In this document: positions 21,787 to 35,098 of the stretch, piece after piece
How the letters are laid out: each line of letters starts with the position of its first letter
How positions within the stretch are numbered: the stretch's first letter is position 1
Origin: Fratercula arctica
Taxonomy: Eukaryota > Chordata > Aves > Charadriiformes > Alcidae
Assembly: GCA_947846985.1 (NCBI GenBank)
Contig: CANTUZ010000006.1
Location: 48,961,207 to 49,025,206 of the forward strand
Length of the DNA: 64,000 nucleotides
Reading direction: 5' to 3'
Notes under the pieces: model-generated
Database searches by the model: none
What the model was told of the DNA's origin: nothing
The model's input: only the letters and a program-made list of their open reading frames with translations
Translations under genes and position numbers: made by a program

Positions 21787-23154
21787 GCCACTGATCTCCT
21801 GTGAGAAGAAACACCGAAGAGATCAAGGACTGGACTCGGTCTCCCAGCACTACTGCCAGTGACTACATGGGATGAATACTTGGGCATACTGCTCATGCAC
21901 TGTACGGGCACATTATCAGGTTTTCCGATTAATCTGGAAGGTCAGCGTGAGCTACTGAGGTGCTGGACATTCATAAGCATGGAACAAATGCCCAACATCA
22001 TCAAATTTAGCCTGAAAAAATTTCTGGCTGAAGAAAGGAGACTTGTCTGGTAAAGACGTATGATAATCTTAAAAGCGCGTGCTCTGATGGACAGGCCAGT
22101 GCAATGGTTTTTCCGGTGCTCTCCGGCCAATTAGTCTCCAACTCTTTTCTGCAATGCTCTTGTTTTCCACAAGATTGTCTCCGCTCCCCCTTCTCCTGCT
22201 CCCACAACATCTAAGATCCAGGTACTATTTAGAGAGAGCGATGTATGGATTGACACCCTCTTTAGGCAGATAAGAATACGGACTGTGGACTGCGAATTTC
22301 CCAGAGGAGCGGATCAGCCTTTAGATGACTGCAGAGAAGGTGCAATGCCACACGTGGCGGTGCTGTGAGCGGAGGGCTGGCCGGGGCTGTGTGGCTGTAT
22401 TACACGGCCGGGATCATTCACGTCTCCCCAGATGGTTCTCTTCTGGGTGGCTCATAGCTCTTTTAGCCTGCCAAGTAAATCCACACTTCAGTTGGTGACC
22501 CCCGCATCATGAAGACTTGGGTTTGTGGTTGGTTTTTTTTTTTTTGAGGGAGCCAAGGCTCTTTGAAAATAAAGGCACAGATGCTTATCCCTCATGTTCT
22601 GAGCTCTCGAACCGGGGGCAGACATAGGTGTCACCTTTCAGCCTGGCGTAGCACACCTGATAAATAGGATTCCAGCTCTCTAGCACCAAGAGGCTGTTCA
22701 TTTAGCATGCTGGCTGCCCCAGATAGCAAATCTGAGCCATCCAATTTGTCCGCCTCGCTGCACAGGGAGGCCTGTGCCCTAATACAGTTTTGTATTCATT
22801 CCTGGCAGCTGGGCTCGAAAAGGTGGGAGCTGCAGTGAATAAACCAGTCCCCGGCTCTGACTGAGCCCGGTAGGCAAGAAGAGGAGCTGTGCTTTGGATT
22901 CTCTGTTGTTGATCTTTAGCTAATGTAAATCAACTTGATTCTGCTGGCATCAGTGGGGATGAGCTGATTCATGCCATTTATAGTTTCTTCTTGTTTACTT
23001 ACTGCATCTTAATGACTGCCAGGCACAAAACCACCTGACTGAGGACATTAGATACAAAGGCTTTATACCCTTAATGTTTTGTTCAGTTAAAGACTAACAA
23101 AGACGACAACTTTAACTTCTGATGAGAAAGCTAGGCCCGTGAACACTTAGCACT

Positions 23155-23242
23155 AATAAGGTGCTTTTCAGCTTCTAAGTGCTTTACAAACCTTAATTAA
23201 TTATTCCTTTCAACAGCACTTGGTTATTTTCTGTTACCAGAG
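23155..23242 (-). mobile_element. Probable MIR-type SINE core, minus strand
   Basis: The plus strand reads CTTCTAAGTGCTTTACAAAC, then TTAATTAATTATTCCTTTCA, then ACAGCACTTGG. The family's minus strand reads CTAAGCGCTTTACA, then TTAACTCATTTAATCCTCAC, then AACAGCCCT in the same order and at the same spacing. Only the 3' part of the SINE is recognisable. The flanks are unique. Confidence 0.5.
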
Positions 23243-23244
23243 TG

Positions 23245-24368
23245 CATGTTTACCAAGTTAGCTCCATTCGTGCACAGCACGTTGTTGGCAGCAGGCAGGA
23301 GCATAAATTGATCTATAACCACACGCTGTAATTTGCAGCAGATTTGCTTCACCAAACACCATCAGTACAGCTACAGAGGCAGCTCGGAGGAGTGACCGCT
23401 CCTCCCCGCGTCCTACGGTGGTGATAACCTTTACCTTCCCTGCTGCATGGAGCGCAAACATAAAACCTCTTTGCTGCACAATTCAGCTAATTCCACAGAA
23501 ACGTACGCCAAATGGGAGCTTCCAGCTTGATGCAGTGGCAAAAAGTAGCACTAAATTCTGTTGTGTGCCGTACCGAAATACCGATTATAGTACAGAAGTG
23601 ACACAGAGAATAGGCAGATTTCTAATAAAACGCATGAGTGAAGTTGCCACTGTGAGACAGCAGAGTTTCCTGCATACAACAGTTATTAAAGATTCAAAAT
23701 GCTCCTGTCTTGTATCAGGAAGTTGCCAATAACTCTCACAAAACCCCCCAAATAAACAAACAAACAAACAAAAAAGGGAGGCTGCGGTGTTACCCATCCT
23801 AACATAGGCAAGAGCCCAGGACCATGGGACTCACATCCCTGCACTGTTCATGTCACACCAAGGACTTGTACCAGTGCTTGACTTTCTAGAAGAGCAGCCC
23901 TAGCCACTGAGTCCATGTTTATTTTCACATCCCTGTCTCTCTCCCCCCTTTTACATCTCATGCCAAAGGAGAGGAATGCTTTCTGGCAAAAGTTTTCTCT
24001 GAACCAATGTGTTTCCACTGGAAATGAGTGTGTCGGTGAACTGTGGCAGACCATAGCGCCTATCGCCACAGGCAATGTAATACCTCTCCAATAGAAAACA
24101 GGGTGTTGGGAATTGTTAAGCTATCACTTCTTAATTAGAGCTGCCCCACATTTTTTCCAGGGAACAGATTTCTGGCATAAAGCTCTGGAAAAGTATCAAG
24201 CTGACCGTAACGGTTAGCAGAAACCACGAATGACTGTTTGCTGCGTCTCCTGCCCGCCTCCTGTGCAGGCAATGCCCCTCGGGAGGGGGCCAGGGCCCAG
24301 GTCACAAGGGGCTGGTGCACAGCAGGAGTGAAGCCGAATGGTGCATCTACCTCAATTGAGATGCATTT
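23245..24368. other. Unique DNA with a CAAA microsatellite
   Basis: A CAAA-type repeat lies at about 23751-23773. A moderately GC-rich 100-bp patch at about 24240-24345 leads into the CR1 copy but does not match CR1. No gene was recognised. Confidence 0.5.
23751..23773. repeat. (CAAA)n / (CAAACAAA) microsatellite
   Basis: About five CAAA-type units run into a short A-tract. It is a simple repeat. Confidence 0.85.
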
Positions 24369-24856
24369 GACATGGAGGTGCTGGAGCGTGTCCTGAGAAG
24401 GGCAACGGAGCTGGTGAGGGGTCTGGAGCACAAGTGCTGTGAGGAGCGGCTGAGGGAGCTGGGGGTGTTCAGCCTGGAGAGAAGGGGGCTGAGGGGAGAC
24501 CTTCTCGCTCCCTACAGCTCCCTGAAAGGAGGGGGTAGCCAGGGGGGGTCGGGCTCTTCTCCCAAGGAACAGACCATGGGACAAGAAGAAACAGCCTCAA
24601 GTTGTGCCAGGGGAGGTTTAGGATAGATATTAGGAAAAATTTCTACGCTGAAAGGGTTATCAAGCATTGGAGCAGGCTGCCCAGAGAAGTGGCTGAGGCA
24701 CCATCCCTGGGGGTATTTAAAAGCCGGGCAGACGTGGTGCTTAGAGATGTGGTTTAGTGGTGGTTTTTGGTTTTTGTCAGAGTCAGGTTGATGGTTGGAC
24801 TCGGTGATCTGAAAGGTCCCTTCCAGCCCAGGCAATTCTATGGTTCTATGATTCTA
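24369..24856 (+). mobile_element. CR1 LINE, 5'-truncated, sister of the copy at 14010
   Basis: The copy begins at GACATGG, which corresponds to 14047 in the first copy, and runs to the 3' end. It shows [27 protein letters not shown] and [12 protein letters not shown], then the same seven-G run (24542-24548) that breaks the ORF2 frame, and the ORF2 stop at 24755-24757. The tail reads GGTTGGACTCGGTGATCTGA, AAGGTCCCTTCC and AATTCTATGGTTCTATGATT. The first 250 bases differ from the 14-kb copy at only a few positions. The 3' UTR differs more: this copy has a GTTTTTGTCAGAGTC segment where the first has GGTTAGCTTAGG. It is a dead copy. An antisense open frame (24135-24584) is a shadow of it. Confidence 0.95.
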
Positions 24857-26420
24857 AATCCAGTTTCGTTGAGAGTAGTTTTCTCCTCACTGCCTGCTGC
24901 CAGCACCAAGGTGGATCCATCTGTTTCTTTTCACTTTCTTCTTCAGGCTCTCGTTGCTCTGCTCAGCTTTTGACAGTGTAATCGAACTGCCATCAGTGAC
25001 CTGGCTTAGTGTCACGTACACAACATGAACTAAAATTGCAGAATCAGGAACTAAATCTTTCAGTATCAGTAGCCTCCATCCCAGGAGTGATAAGGAACAC
25101 CAAAAATTAATGCTCCAAGACATGCAGTGTAATTAATTAGCCATCTTTCACCTTATTTGTACTTAAAATGCTTTGTCTGCAGGTAGAGCTGCACTGACAC
25201 ACACTGAAAATGTGGCATGGAAAGCAGCTATATGGGCAAATACATCTTATTATAGATCTCTTAAGAGAAAGAAATGTGTTGTCAAATAGATTCTTTTGCC
25301 TGTATAATTGTATCTGTACCTGGGTTTTTGTCAACACAGCTATTTTCTCACAGTCCTACTCAGTAAAGCTTTCTGCTGTATGAAAGGCCTGAGATTGGTT
25401 ACTGAGCATTACCTTCTACGTGGGTTTTTACAGTTTCCAGCTTCTCTCCTGAAAGAATCTCACTATAAATAATACACAAGTATTTACTGGAATCAGGCAG
25501 ACAAAATTCAGTCTATCATCTGCAGTCTGAATAGTTTAAACCATGCTCTGGGATTCTTTGATGGTTTGTTTGGGAAGAAAACCAAACCCCTCCCGCTGAT
25601 GAGTTCTAATTCGCCTCCATCTATGCTTGGTACAAAGAACCGGTGAAGTAATCACACGTACCTCTGCCGTCTGCTCTGCAAATACACCCAGCTTTCATTT
25701 GGGAAAATGGCACCTCGCACAGCGATGCAAACAAAAGATTTGAGATTATATTCATTCATTCCAAACCAAACACAATAGTCATTTCTTTTCTGAAGTGTTG
25801 AGAAACAAGAAAGCCTCTGTATTTAATGGAAGACGAACACCTCTTGCTATAGAAATAAAGTGCAGTTTAAGAGTAGAATTTTCAGCTTCTGATAGACAGT
25901 TTATTCCCACTTCAGACTTTGAGAGGTTGCGTGCAATGACAGCTTTTCTGCCTGTAAACATTTAGTGCATAAAACAATTAATTAAACCATGTGTCCTATT
26001 CTAAAGGATGCATTTCATTGCTTCTATACACGCACATGTCAGGATATTTCTACATAGATACACTGTAAAATATTTATATGCTAAAAGCACAGTAATTACT
26101 GTAATACCACACGTGACTCCAGGATAAATGCAGTAGTATCCCAGAGGTATGCTAAGTAGTTGTTTGCAGCAAATACATTGAGAGTTACAGCAGTAATGTG
26201 CAGAAGCCACTATAATATCCTTCCTACAAAGGAAGGCACATACCAGGGCAGTGGTGAACTCTTCCAGTCTCTTCTAATAACCGGTCTCCGTTGCTCGCCA
26301 GAACCGGATCTTCTAGAGGAAGATGCAAAATCTGCCTGAAAAACATGGAATTAAACGGCTACAGTTAAAACGTCTTTCCAGTATTCATCAGGAAGGTATT
26401 TGGCTCATGCTGTGAAACAT

Positions 26421-26462
26421 GAGGGAGTTTTATCCCTTTCTGAAATTGGGATTAACAGCCCC
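26421..26462 (+). mobile_element. Possible MIR-type SINE scrap
   Basis: GGGAGTTTTATCCCTTTCTG, then AAATTGGGATTAACAGCCCC, resembles the family's CTCAGTTTCCCCATCTGTAA, then AATGGGGATAATAATACC. Only about 40 bases align by eye, which is near the limit of what chance could give. Confidence 0.3.
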
Positions 26463-29400
26463 TGGCCCCCAAACTCATTCTAAATAATTCGTCTCTGGAA
26501 GTTCTCTTTATTCAAAATATCCTCATGTTTTAAACTTTTGCTATGCTTTTGGTCCCCGTTACATTCCTGGCAATAAAAAACCGAACTCATTTAACACGTA
26601 CAAAAATTCCTTTTTTCCACCTTTTGAATTCACTGAATATTACCTACCACCACTTGAGAAATGCAGTCAATTAATACAGTCTTCATAGTAATAACTTGTA
26701 TAAAAACATCCAAACCTAGTAGGAATTTTCAGCAATGTAAACCCGTGATTTACTCATGCCATGGAAAAGCTTTTGTTTTGCTTTGCTTTGTTTTTTTTTA
26801 TTACTGTAGGAACTGAGAGAGAACTAGCACTTGCCTCTTACGAATGTGTCGGAGAACAGAGCAAGAAAGAGGAAAATACGAAACATGTTCCCTCTTGCAC
26901 TGCTCCAGACGAGGGTGTTGGATGTGTTTGCAACGTAACTAGTTGCAGCCGATCGGCACCAAGCCCTGACAAGCTCCTTCTCTAATAACCTGTCCTCCTC
27001 TCAATACCAAAGCCTAATGGTCAGAACTCGCTTGATACATTCACAATGTAAAACTCGTTAAACATCCTAGACACCGAATATGTGAAAAGGGTCATTATTC
27101 ACAGGCTCCTAATCAAAGCTTCGTTTCGTGTCATTATTTGTTTGGTTTTACATGTTTCCCGCCTTGCTTGAACGAAAACGCCTGGTGGTGGAAGATGTCA
27201 CGTCTAGCTCAGAGAAGCCAGGCAAGGAGCTGTGCTGCATTCGGAAATGCCCAGGCGTAACGGGTTGTTTGGTGTTGGTTTGTTTTTTTTTCTTTTGGAA
27301 AAGTCTGCACTGTTTGCTAGGTTGTAAATTATTGATTTCTTTGGTGATTTACTTTGCAGCAAATTGAAGCTATATGCAAGCTAAATACAGCCTCACTTAA
27401 GCTAATTATGATGGTGGGGACTATAAATATTCAGAAATAGATAATTGTATTTGTGTGACATGAATACTACCACCCAAAAGTATACCCCTCTTCCACAACA
27501 CATACTCACTATATAGAGCAAGTGTAACTTAAAACACATTTATTTCATGAACAGTTGCAACTTCTCAGCCTGTGAAAGCTTTAAGGTGCTATGAAGCAAT
27601 GACATGGAAATAGCTTGGGCTCTCCTGGCTTGCCTGGAAGGACACGTCAGCCCCGCGTTGATGCTGGAGCCACAGAGGGTCTAAGCCAGTAAGTGGGGTT
27701 AGGGACACTATGACTTCCCCGTGGGGTTTTTTTCACCCAAATCCAATTAGTACAATTAGTAGCGTTTGCCGTGTGAAACATTGACTGAATCATCTTCCTT
27801 TTTCTGTACTTGTTGGGGCCACAAATGTTCCTAGAAAAAGTAGATTTTGAAGGTACAAGGATCCAGGTGGAATAACTGGAAGCCCGACACCGAGCTGGTA
27901 GCAGCACGGAGCATGGACTGCAGCGCGTAGAGATCTCACCTGCACCTCGCCGGAGGCAGAGTTCAGTTCATGGAGTTTCAGGGCTGCTCCCGTGGCTTTC
28001 CCAGAGAGAAAGGAGCTCGACTTCCGTTATGGATTTTCTAGAGATGAAAGCACGCCACTGCAGATTTCTCTCCGAGGATCAAACAGGGAGTGATTGCATC
28101 CGGAGTGGGATGCAGATGATCTGAACAGAAGCCCAAGTTCTGTCACAGATGCACAACAGATTTTTGACATGTTGGCTACTGCTGAAGATAGATTCCGGCT
28201 AACTTTTAAGCTAGCTAGGTGGGATACCTATAGCAGCATAAATATGAAAGTGCCTGGGTGGGATTCCCAGTCCACAGCTTTCTGTACTTGGTCTGTACTT
28301 CTCAATCTATGCTGCTGTGGGTATCTTACCTGGTGAGCTCCAAAGCTAGCATCAGCAGCCAATATGCCAACGCCTGTGCTGCAGAACAGCAGATATTCTG
28401 AAGTGCACCTCTACATCAGGGCATGGGGAAGGAAAGGGTTCCTGTTAGCGAGAGCCAGCACCAGGAGATACACAACGCCATGTTCCCACACTCCGGACCA
28501 GCCCTACGGGTGAGCACAGGGAGCCAGAGACCTCGAGATCCCAGAGTCTCCGCACATGAACACCCATCGCTCTCAAGGCTTTCGGGCTCACTCCTCTGAA
28601 AACGAGCACCTGAAAGCCCTGACTCTGATCTGAAACGAGATCCTTTCCATCCCAAGCCCTTGCCTCACGAAATCAGTATTCTGGTCAGCTCTACCACTAG
28701 AAAAAGCAGCTGCAGTATGCAGGGGAACGTATTTCGTTATCCCAGCTCCATGTGCTAGTGTTTCGCAAATGAAATTTTCTCTGACTTTCAGGCTATATGA
28801 AATCTTGAAATTAAAACGAAATGTAATTGTCAATGAATGGAAAGCACTACTTTTGGGCCAGCTCTATTTGTACATAGGAAATATCCTAGACTTCTCAAAG
28901 CGTCTTTCATGCCATCTCAAATTATTTTCCTTTATTTTTTTTTTCTTGCGATCCCCAAAGCCAGCTGCTTAGGGGTTTGCAGTGCCCACATGCCCACTCA
29001 TTATTTCATTTGACACTCAGATCCCTTGAGCAGCGCTGAAAAATTACGAAGCCTGAATATCTGTGCTAGACTTCCAAACAATAGCTACAACGAAGAAACT
29101 GGTCCTGGCACTAAAAACCAATGAATATGTAAGACAAATTGTATCTGGAGAGAGTAAACACATTAAAACAGGCTACCAGTAGCGTCTTTCAAAAGATATA
29201 CAATGTAAGCCGCATACTCTTCAATAGCTCAAGGGGCTTATAGTCAATAAATTTAACAGGCTGCAACCAAAAAAGTCAAAGCTAAAGTACAGTACGTAAA
29301 TGGAAGCTAGAGTGCACTCTTCTTTTCAACCTTAGGACAGAGTTAATAGAGGGGAAATGACAAAATACATAAAAAGGAGTACACAGGATCTGACAGAGTA

Positions 29401-29963
29401 TGTTTTTTTCCTTTAACTTCAAGGCAAACTACCAGACTATTTTGGTTTACAGCTAAATCAAACAAAGAACTTTTATCAGTTTGCATAAAAGTCTCATTTT
29501 CAGCATTGGAAAGATTAAGCTTCAGAGCCTCATTCTGTATGTGCGTGGGGGGGATTACAAGGGAAGTAGAGTAAATAATGACCTTGTCAAAGAGAGATTA
29601 GCTTCAATGATTACATGGTAAAATAGTTGTGTTTTCTGCACTTACGGACTACAATATCCATTGTCAGTTTATGCAAACTAGTAAAACTCATGGATATTTC
29701 CAGTAATAGGGTAATGACAGTAGCAGCATCTGACAGCCCCATTGCTGCCTCTTGACGTTATCCGTGGTATTCTGATGTTCAAGGCTGGGGAGCCGGATCC
29801 TCAGCCTTGCCAGATTTGTTTGCAGGGGCTCAGTGTTTATGTGACAAAAAATGTTTCTTTTAGGAATTCCCTTTCTTTTACAGTTAGGCAGTCACACTAA
29901 ATGCAAATGTGTTGGACCAATCATGTCCTTTTGGTTTTTCAAGACCTACCCCTGACTTCTCCC

Positions 29964-29987
29964 AGTTGACTAAGGACTAAGTCAACT
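29964..29987. repeat. Short inverted repeat (8-bp arms, 8-bp loop)
   Basis: AGTTGACT at 29964-29971 and AGTCAACT at 29980-29987 are exact reverse complements separated by eight bases. There is no T-run or other terminator-like context, and none is expected in this type of genome. Confidence 0.7.
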
Positions 29988-30998
29988 AAGTGTTCTTAGG
30001 GTTGATTTTTCACTGACTTATCCCTCATACTGATACTTACACTTGTTTAAGCTGTCAGTAAAATTGAAGTAGCTGGACTGTTCCCACCCAGATTATCTTT
30101 CCTATCTTTTTCTCTTATTTTGCTGTTTCTAAAAACCTCTTGTGAGGAAGGTGGGAACTATTCACGTGGGGCAATCAAGACCCTCGTGTTGGATCTGACG
30201 GGCCTAGTCTCTGCTCTAAATGGTGGCTGAAAAATCCTGCCCTGAGAAAGGCAGAGCAGAAAATGGTGTGGAGGCTCTTGCAGCCCAAGTCAGAATCTAA
30301 ACACAGCACGGGAGAGGCAGAACCGCCCTCTCTGAGTGAGCGGCTCAGTGTTTCTGAACGCGCTCTAGCTAGCTTACCGTTCCCAAGGAAAATGAAAATA
30401 AATCCACCAGAAATTATCAGCTACTTGTCTCTGCGCCTATAAAATGGTACAACAACAAAAATTTGTTTACCCTGGCGATACCATTTTAAAGTTTGCAGAT
30501 ATGTTGGTCGCTGTATATCGTGTAGGACAGTGAAGGAAGAGGCTCGCTTTGTTGACTTGCCATGTACGCAGAGTGATCTCCGTTGTAAAGTAGCTTGATA
30601 AAAGAGTAAAGACAATTTGGTTCACGAGAGAAACATTCCCGTATGAGGGAGAGCACAGCACAAATTCATGTGGTTTGTCGAGGACAGTCCCAGCTTACAC
30701 TGGTTGGGTTCTTCACGCAAAGCAACGTGCAGTCTTTAGTCTGGCATACATCCTGGCAACAAAACTGAGCTTTATAGCAGCCTGTAAAAATTATGTCGCA
30801 CTAGCAAAATTGGTTAATGCTTAATTATGTTCAATGGAGAAAGATTTAAATATCCTAGGTTCTGACTTCCTAAATCGTTTCTACTAAAGAGGCAATATGT
30901 TAAGATTTTTTTTCTTGAGCGATATTATCTATCAAGTCTATTAAGCTGTGTGAAATAGGACCTGGATTTCTGCTCTCATTTCGTGACAATGGAAAGCG

Positions 30999-31017
30999 AG
31001 ATAGATAGGTAGATAGG
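30999..31017. repeat. (GATA)n-like short microsatellite
   Basis: GATAGATAGGTAGATAGG, about four to five imperfect units of four bases. Confidence 0.8.
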
Positions 31018-32093
31018 AAAGAGAATTGTACTGTGGATCTGGGTGGGGCTTTTTTGAAAGTACAGCACAAAATTAGCTTTAGACAGGTCTTTGAAAGGAA
31101 GTCACCAAAACTGGTCATCAAGACTTCAAAAAGGCTGTTAATCATAATGATGGGGAACTTGTAGTCGTGGTATGGCATTTTTTAGGCTGTGTCTGTACAG
31201 CAGAGCGTGGCTGCGGTGCAATGGGGATGTGGCCAACAATGTGCAAACCGGTCACACTGGGCGATGGCCGCAGTCTGTCTTCAGAAGCGCAGAGCGCTGT
31301 CATTCAGGCTGCAAAATTCATTTGGAAAGCTGAAAAAAACAAGGAGGTCAACTTATGCTGAACTCGGTGCTGCGCCGGCTGCTTTAAAACCTAGGCTGAA
31401 GTTTTGTAATGGTGGAGGCACAAAAACCTGAGCCTCAGCTCTGCCTGTGCTTGCCAGTAATTGGCAAAAAATAGGCTGTCTACCCTTGATGAAGGGAGAG
31501 GTGCTTGGACACGCACAGGGTACCACAGATGCACTCTTGATGTAGAAAAGCATCAGTAACCAGCCACCCAGGGAAGGTACCAGGCTAACCGGAAAGCTCA
31601 ATGGAAAGAGAAACCTTTCAACAGCCGTAAAAACAATCCCTTTCATGGAGTTAAGCTGAGAAAACTTTCTCGCATGTAGGTAATGAAAAAATACACATCC
31701 GCTGTAATAAATGTGCATCTGCATATGGCCAGCAATTCACTTTTTCTCCTAATTACCTTTTCTCCCAGCTAGTTCTCCTTGTTTCTTTAAAGTAGTCATC
31801 CCATGGAGAGTTTCATAAAGACAATCTTGAGAACAGAGAACACGCTGTCTTCCAAAGGGAAGAGAAAGCAAAAAGGTTTCTTGGAGCTCTACTCGCCATA
31901 CCACGTACCCAGGTGACTTCACCCACCGTCTAACTGCACTGGCTGACTTTAGCAGGAAAAGGGAAATATATTCTCTATATCCACATACTCGGAGATAGAT
32001 AGGAGGATGTTGTGCTTTCAGACTGCATGAAAAAAAAATCAAAAGATTAAATGCTTTTGCTTTACTTTTGTTTAAAAGGCTTTGAGGTAACGC

Positions 32094-32110
32094 TTTTTTT
32101 TTTTTTTTTT
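32094..32110. repeat. T17 tract
   Basis: An uninterrupted run of 17 T in unique AT-rich DNA. The next base is A, so it does not resemble a splice acceptor. Confidence 0.9.
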
Positions 32111-34167
32111 AGTGAGCTCTTCCCAAAGTTTTATTTGGGAATAAAACTGCGAGAGCTGCTTTTAAACTTCTGGTGACAATTTTATATTCTAGAAGGAGTT
32201 TGAGCATGTTATCGCACGTTCCAAAATATATCAACTTGCATATTACTTAACATTAAAAAAAATCTGGCTCATTACATTCATAAAACTAGAAACTTTAAAA
32301 ACTCTACATTCTTTTAGATAAACTCATTTACTTGTCAATTCTACCTATTTCAGTAAAGAAACACCATTAATAATATGGTCATAACAGTTTCTTTATGCAG
32401 TACTAGTCATAATTTCTAACTATAGTTAGCCAAACAGTATTTGAAATAGATGTGATCTCTCTTTGCTTTATCTGATCTTTGGCTTTCACTGACCTGAAAA
32501 AAAAAAAAACAAACGTCAATTTTTGAATGAAATAATTAAAAAGTTAGTATTCAATTTGACAGAAAACTACCTCTCAGGCAAATGGTATCACACAGAGTAA
32601 GCAAGGTGAAATGGAAATGACATGGGATATTCAAAACCAGGTAAGAAGCATTAGATCTAGCTATAAATAACCAGAGAAGGATGAGATTTTTCAAAAGCCC
32701 GAATGAAATTGGTGGGAAGCTCCCACTGGCCATTGACAACCAACTCAGGGCGGTATGGAAAAGTTTAACCAATCTGTCGAATTTTTAAATTCACGTGTTT
32801 AGTGTTCAAAATCATGCATCTATAAATAATTTTTTGTGCAGCAGAGGTTTATCCAATTTAATATCGGATGGTAAAGGAATGCAAACACTTGATGTAAGAT
32901 GTTCTAGACAACTAATTATTTTTGAACCAATTTTATCATTACGTTAGTGGCCACTTGCTACTCTTGAGTCTACATTTGTGTCACCGGCTACCTAATACTA
33001 AAGAGTAAGGTGTCTGTTTCCTACCTGTTTTTTATTTTTCTGAACCAATATATATAAATAAATTATAAGAGCATGGTACACATACAAATGAGCTTGTCTT
33101 GCCTTTTCTTACAAACTGAACTAGGGCTTTTATTTCAGTACCTGTAAACATAAATTTGGAGTACGCGCTCAGTTCTGGTGGCCAGAACGGCAGTGACTGA
33201 TGAGCTCTCAGGCTGCAGGAAGACAAAACTGCCGAAGCAGAGACATTCCCGGTTTGGTGGAGAATACTGAGCTCTCTCTTGAGCTATGTGTGCATCTGAA
33301 AAAATTTGAGAAAAGTACTGGAATAAAGCTCTGGCCACCCAGGCCCACCACAGACACGACACTCTGGCCAGACCTTCTGCCCTGAGCAAGTGGCAATTGC
33401 TTGAAGCAAAATACCTTGTGGCCCTTCTCTCCCTGGGGGCCTAAGACAGGCATTTTGATTTCCTTGAGCCCAAAGGTCTTCAGCACAATGCCATGGTAAT
33501 AGCTTTACAAGTGAACACTATCTCACAAGTGACTGGATATAGACCTGTTTTTGGAGAACTGCTCGCACGGCCGTAAGTCTGTGTCATCATCTCTTCCATC
33601 AAACACACACACGCTGAAGGGGCCATAAAAATCCATTAAAATCTAGGAGACTCCTCTTATCAAGTTACAAGAAATGAAGCTCCGTGGGTCAAATCTTGAT
33701 TGTAATTTGTATCCAAGTATCTTTCAAATTACAAAATTATGAGAGAGCTGAGTATCGTCATTATCATTAGATGCCACCCCTGAAAAGTGCTCCAGAAACA
33801 TTGCCAATTGTTCCTAGGAAGGAAGTTACTGTTACAGAGATATTACAATTACAAAGTACATTATATCGTTTAAGTATATATTTAGCTTAATTGTGGTAAA
33901 ACTTTATAGTATTATGTTGATTTCATAATTACTAGAAAAACTGCAAAATAAAATACATGTTTTGGGGGACTGGGAATTTGATGTGGTTTATAATCAACAA
34001 CATTGTTCACAATGACGGATCTGAGTATACAGAAATTATTTCACGTCGCAGCACTGGCGCTAACGCTTTTCCACTTGCTTTTCATTACCATTGCAAAGTA
34101 GTTTTCATAGACAGTGCTTATTTTAGTCATGGCAGAAACTAATGAATTTTTCAGACTTGTGTCTGGG

Positions 34168-34213
34168 TTTTATTATACTCCTATACAATCTTTTATTATA
34201 CTCCTACAAAATC
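34168..34213. repeat. 23-bp tandem duplication
   Basis: Two adjacent copies of a 23-bp unit beginning TTTTATTATACTCCTA, the first ending TACAATC and the second CAAAATC. They differ at about two bases, so the duplication is fairly recent. Confidence 0.9.
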
Positions 34214-34955
34214 TGGGTTTTATGTATTGTACTATCAAAGAGTGGGCTGAGGATGCCCTTACTTCCCTTTGAATCTTTTTTACAACTTTATAATTCAGAA
34301 ATTTAAACTTCTCTTTCCCCATGACGAACTGCTAACCTCTGAGTCTGGCCTTGCTTCTCCCTCTGGGTCGCTGTGGAAATTACCTGCACGACGGTGGCAT
34401 GCAGAGCATCTCTGCTTTGGCCCTCTTGTACTAAACAATGTGAAAACAAGGCTGTAAATAGTCGCACCCTCAAGAGCCTGCAGTCTGCTATGTTTACAGG
34501 ACAGATTTTAGCAAAGCAAAGAGATGGTTGACTTAATTCATTTCAAGCTACCATTCATATCTCAACTCCCTCCTGGAGCGTACGCACGATCTAAGTCGGT
34601 AAGACAAGGGGGACGGGAACGGGTGCTAAATAAGTCATAGGGAAAAGGAAACTCATAATTCCTCCCTCCACATGGCTGACACAAACGTGGTATTCACAGC
34701 AAGAGATCCAGCAGAGAAGACAAGGCACTTCGTGTGAGCGACTGTCAGTCTGAACATCGTTTTGCCCTTTCTGAAAAATTGTCCTGTGAAGAGACGTGAA
34801 CGCCACGGGAGCGACTCACAGCCTGGGTGGATGTTGAAGCTGCTGAGAACCTCACCATAAGGCGAAACACGTGGCTGCCCCAGTGCCCAGGGAAGACGGA
34901 GGCGCTGAATGTATTGATCGACTTTGTGCTGGTTTCTAGAGGAATGTAAAGAGGC

Positions 34956-34975
34956 AAAAAAAAAAAAAAAAAAAA
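34956..34975. repeat. A20 tract
   Basis: An uninterrupted run of 20 A. A frame on the minus strand reads it as a phenylalanine string, which is an artefact. Confidence 0.92.
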
Positions 34976-35098
34976 TCTGAAAGGGAAGGAGAAACGCAGT
35001 TTGGCTGATAGAGCAAGGCACTCCCAAGCCTACTCCCTATTTCTTCTGCTGCTTTCACATGGTCAGTTCATTTTGCTCCATGGATCGATTTCCTTATT

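Larger units (their letters stand above)
20380..23150. other. Unique DNA, no gene recognised
   Basis: This interval holds an A23 run at 21764-21786 and a 17-bp palindrome at 21447-21463. A modestly CpG-richer patch lies around 22360-22430. Open frames are below 90 codons. No RNA gene was seen. Confidence 0.5.
24860..30400. other. Unique DNA, no gene recognised
   Basis: No exon, RNA gene or clear transposon was found. Somewhat GC-richer DNA occurs at about 27880-28080 and 28420-28640 without a supporting open frame above 81 codons. A weak MIR-like stretch lies at about 26421-26462. A small hairpin lies at 29964-29987. Confidence 0.5.
30400..34160. other. Unique DNA, no gene recognised
   Basis: This interval holds a GATA-type microsatellite at 30999-31017 and a T17 run at 32094-32110. 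The longest open frame (31353-31724, minus, 123 codons) has no recognisable family and overlaps frames on the other strand. Confidence 0.5.

Noticed and set aside
30420..30460. Possible MIR scrap (CTCTGCGCCTATAAAATGG)
   Set aside because: It requires a deletion in the middle and aligns over fewer than 45 bases. Mentioned only as part of the MIR-like finding.
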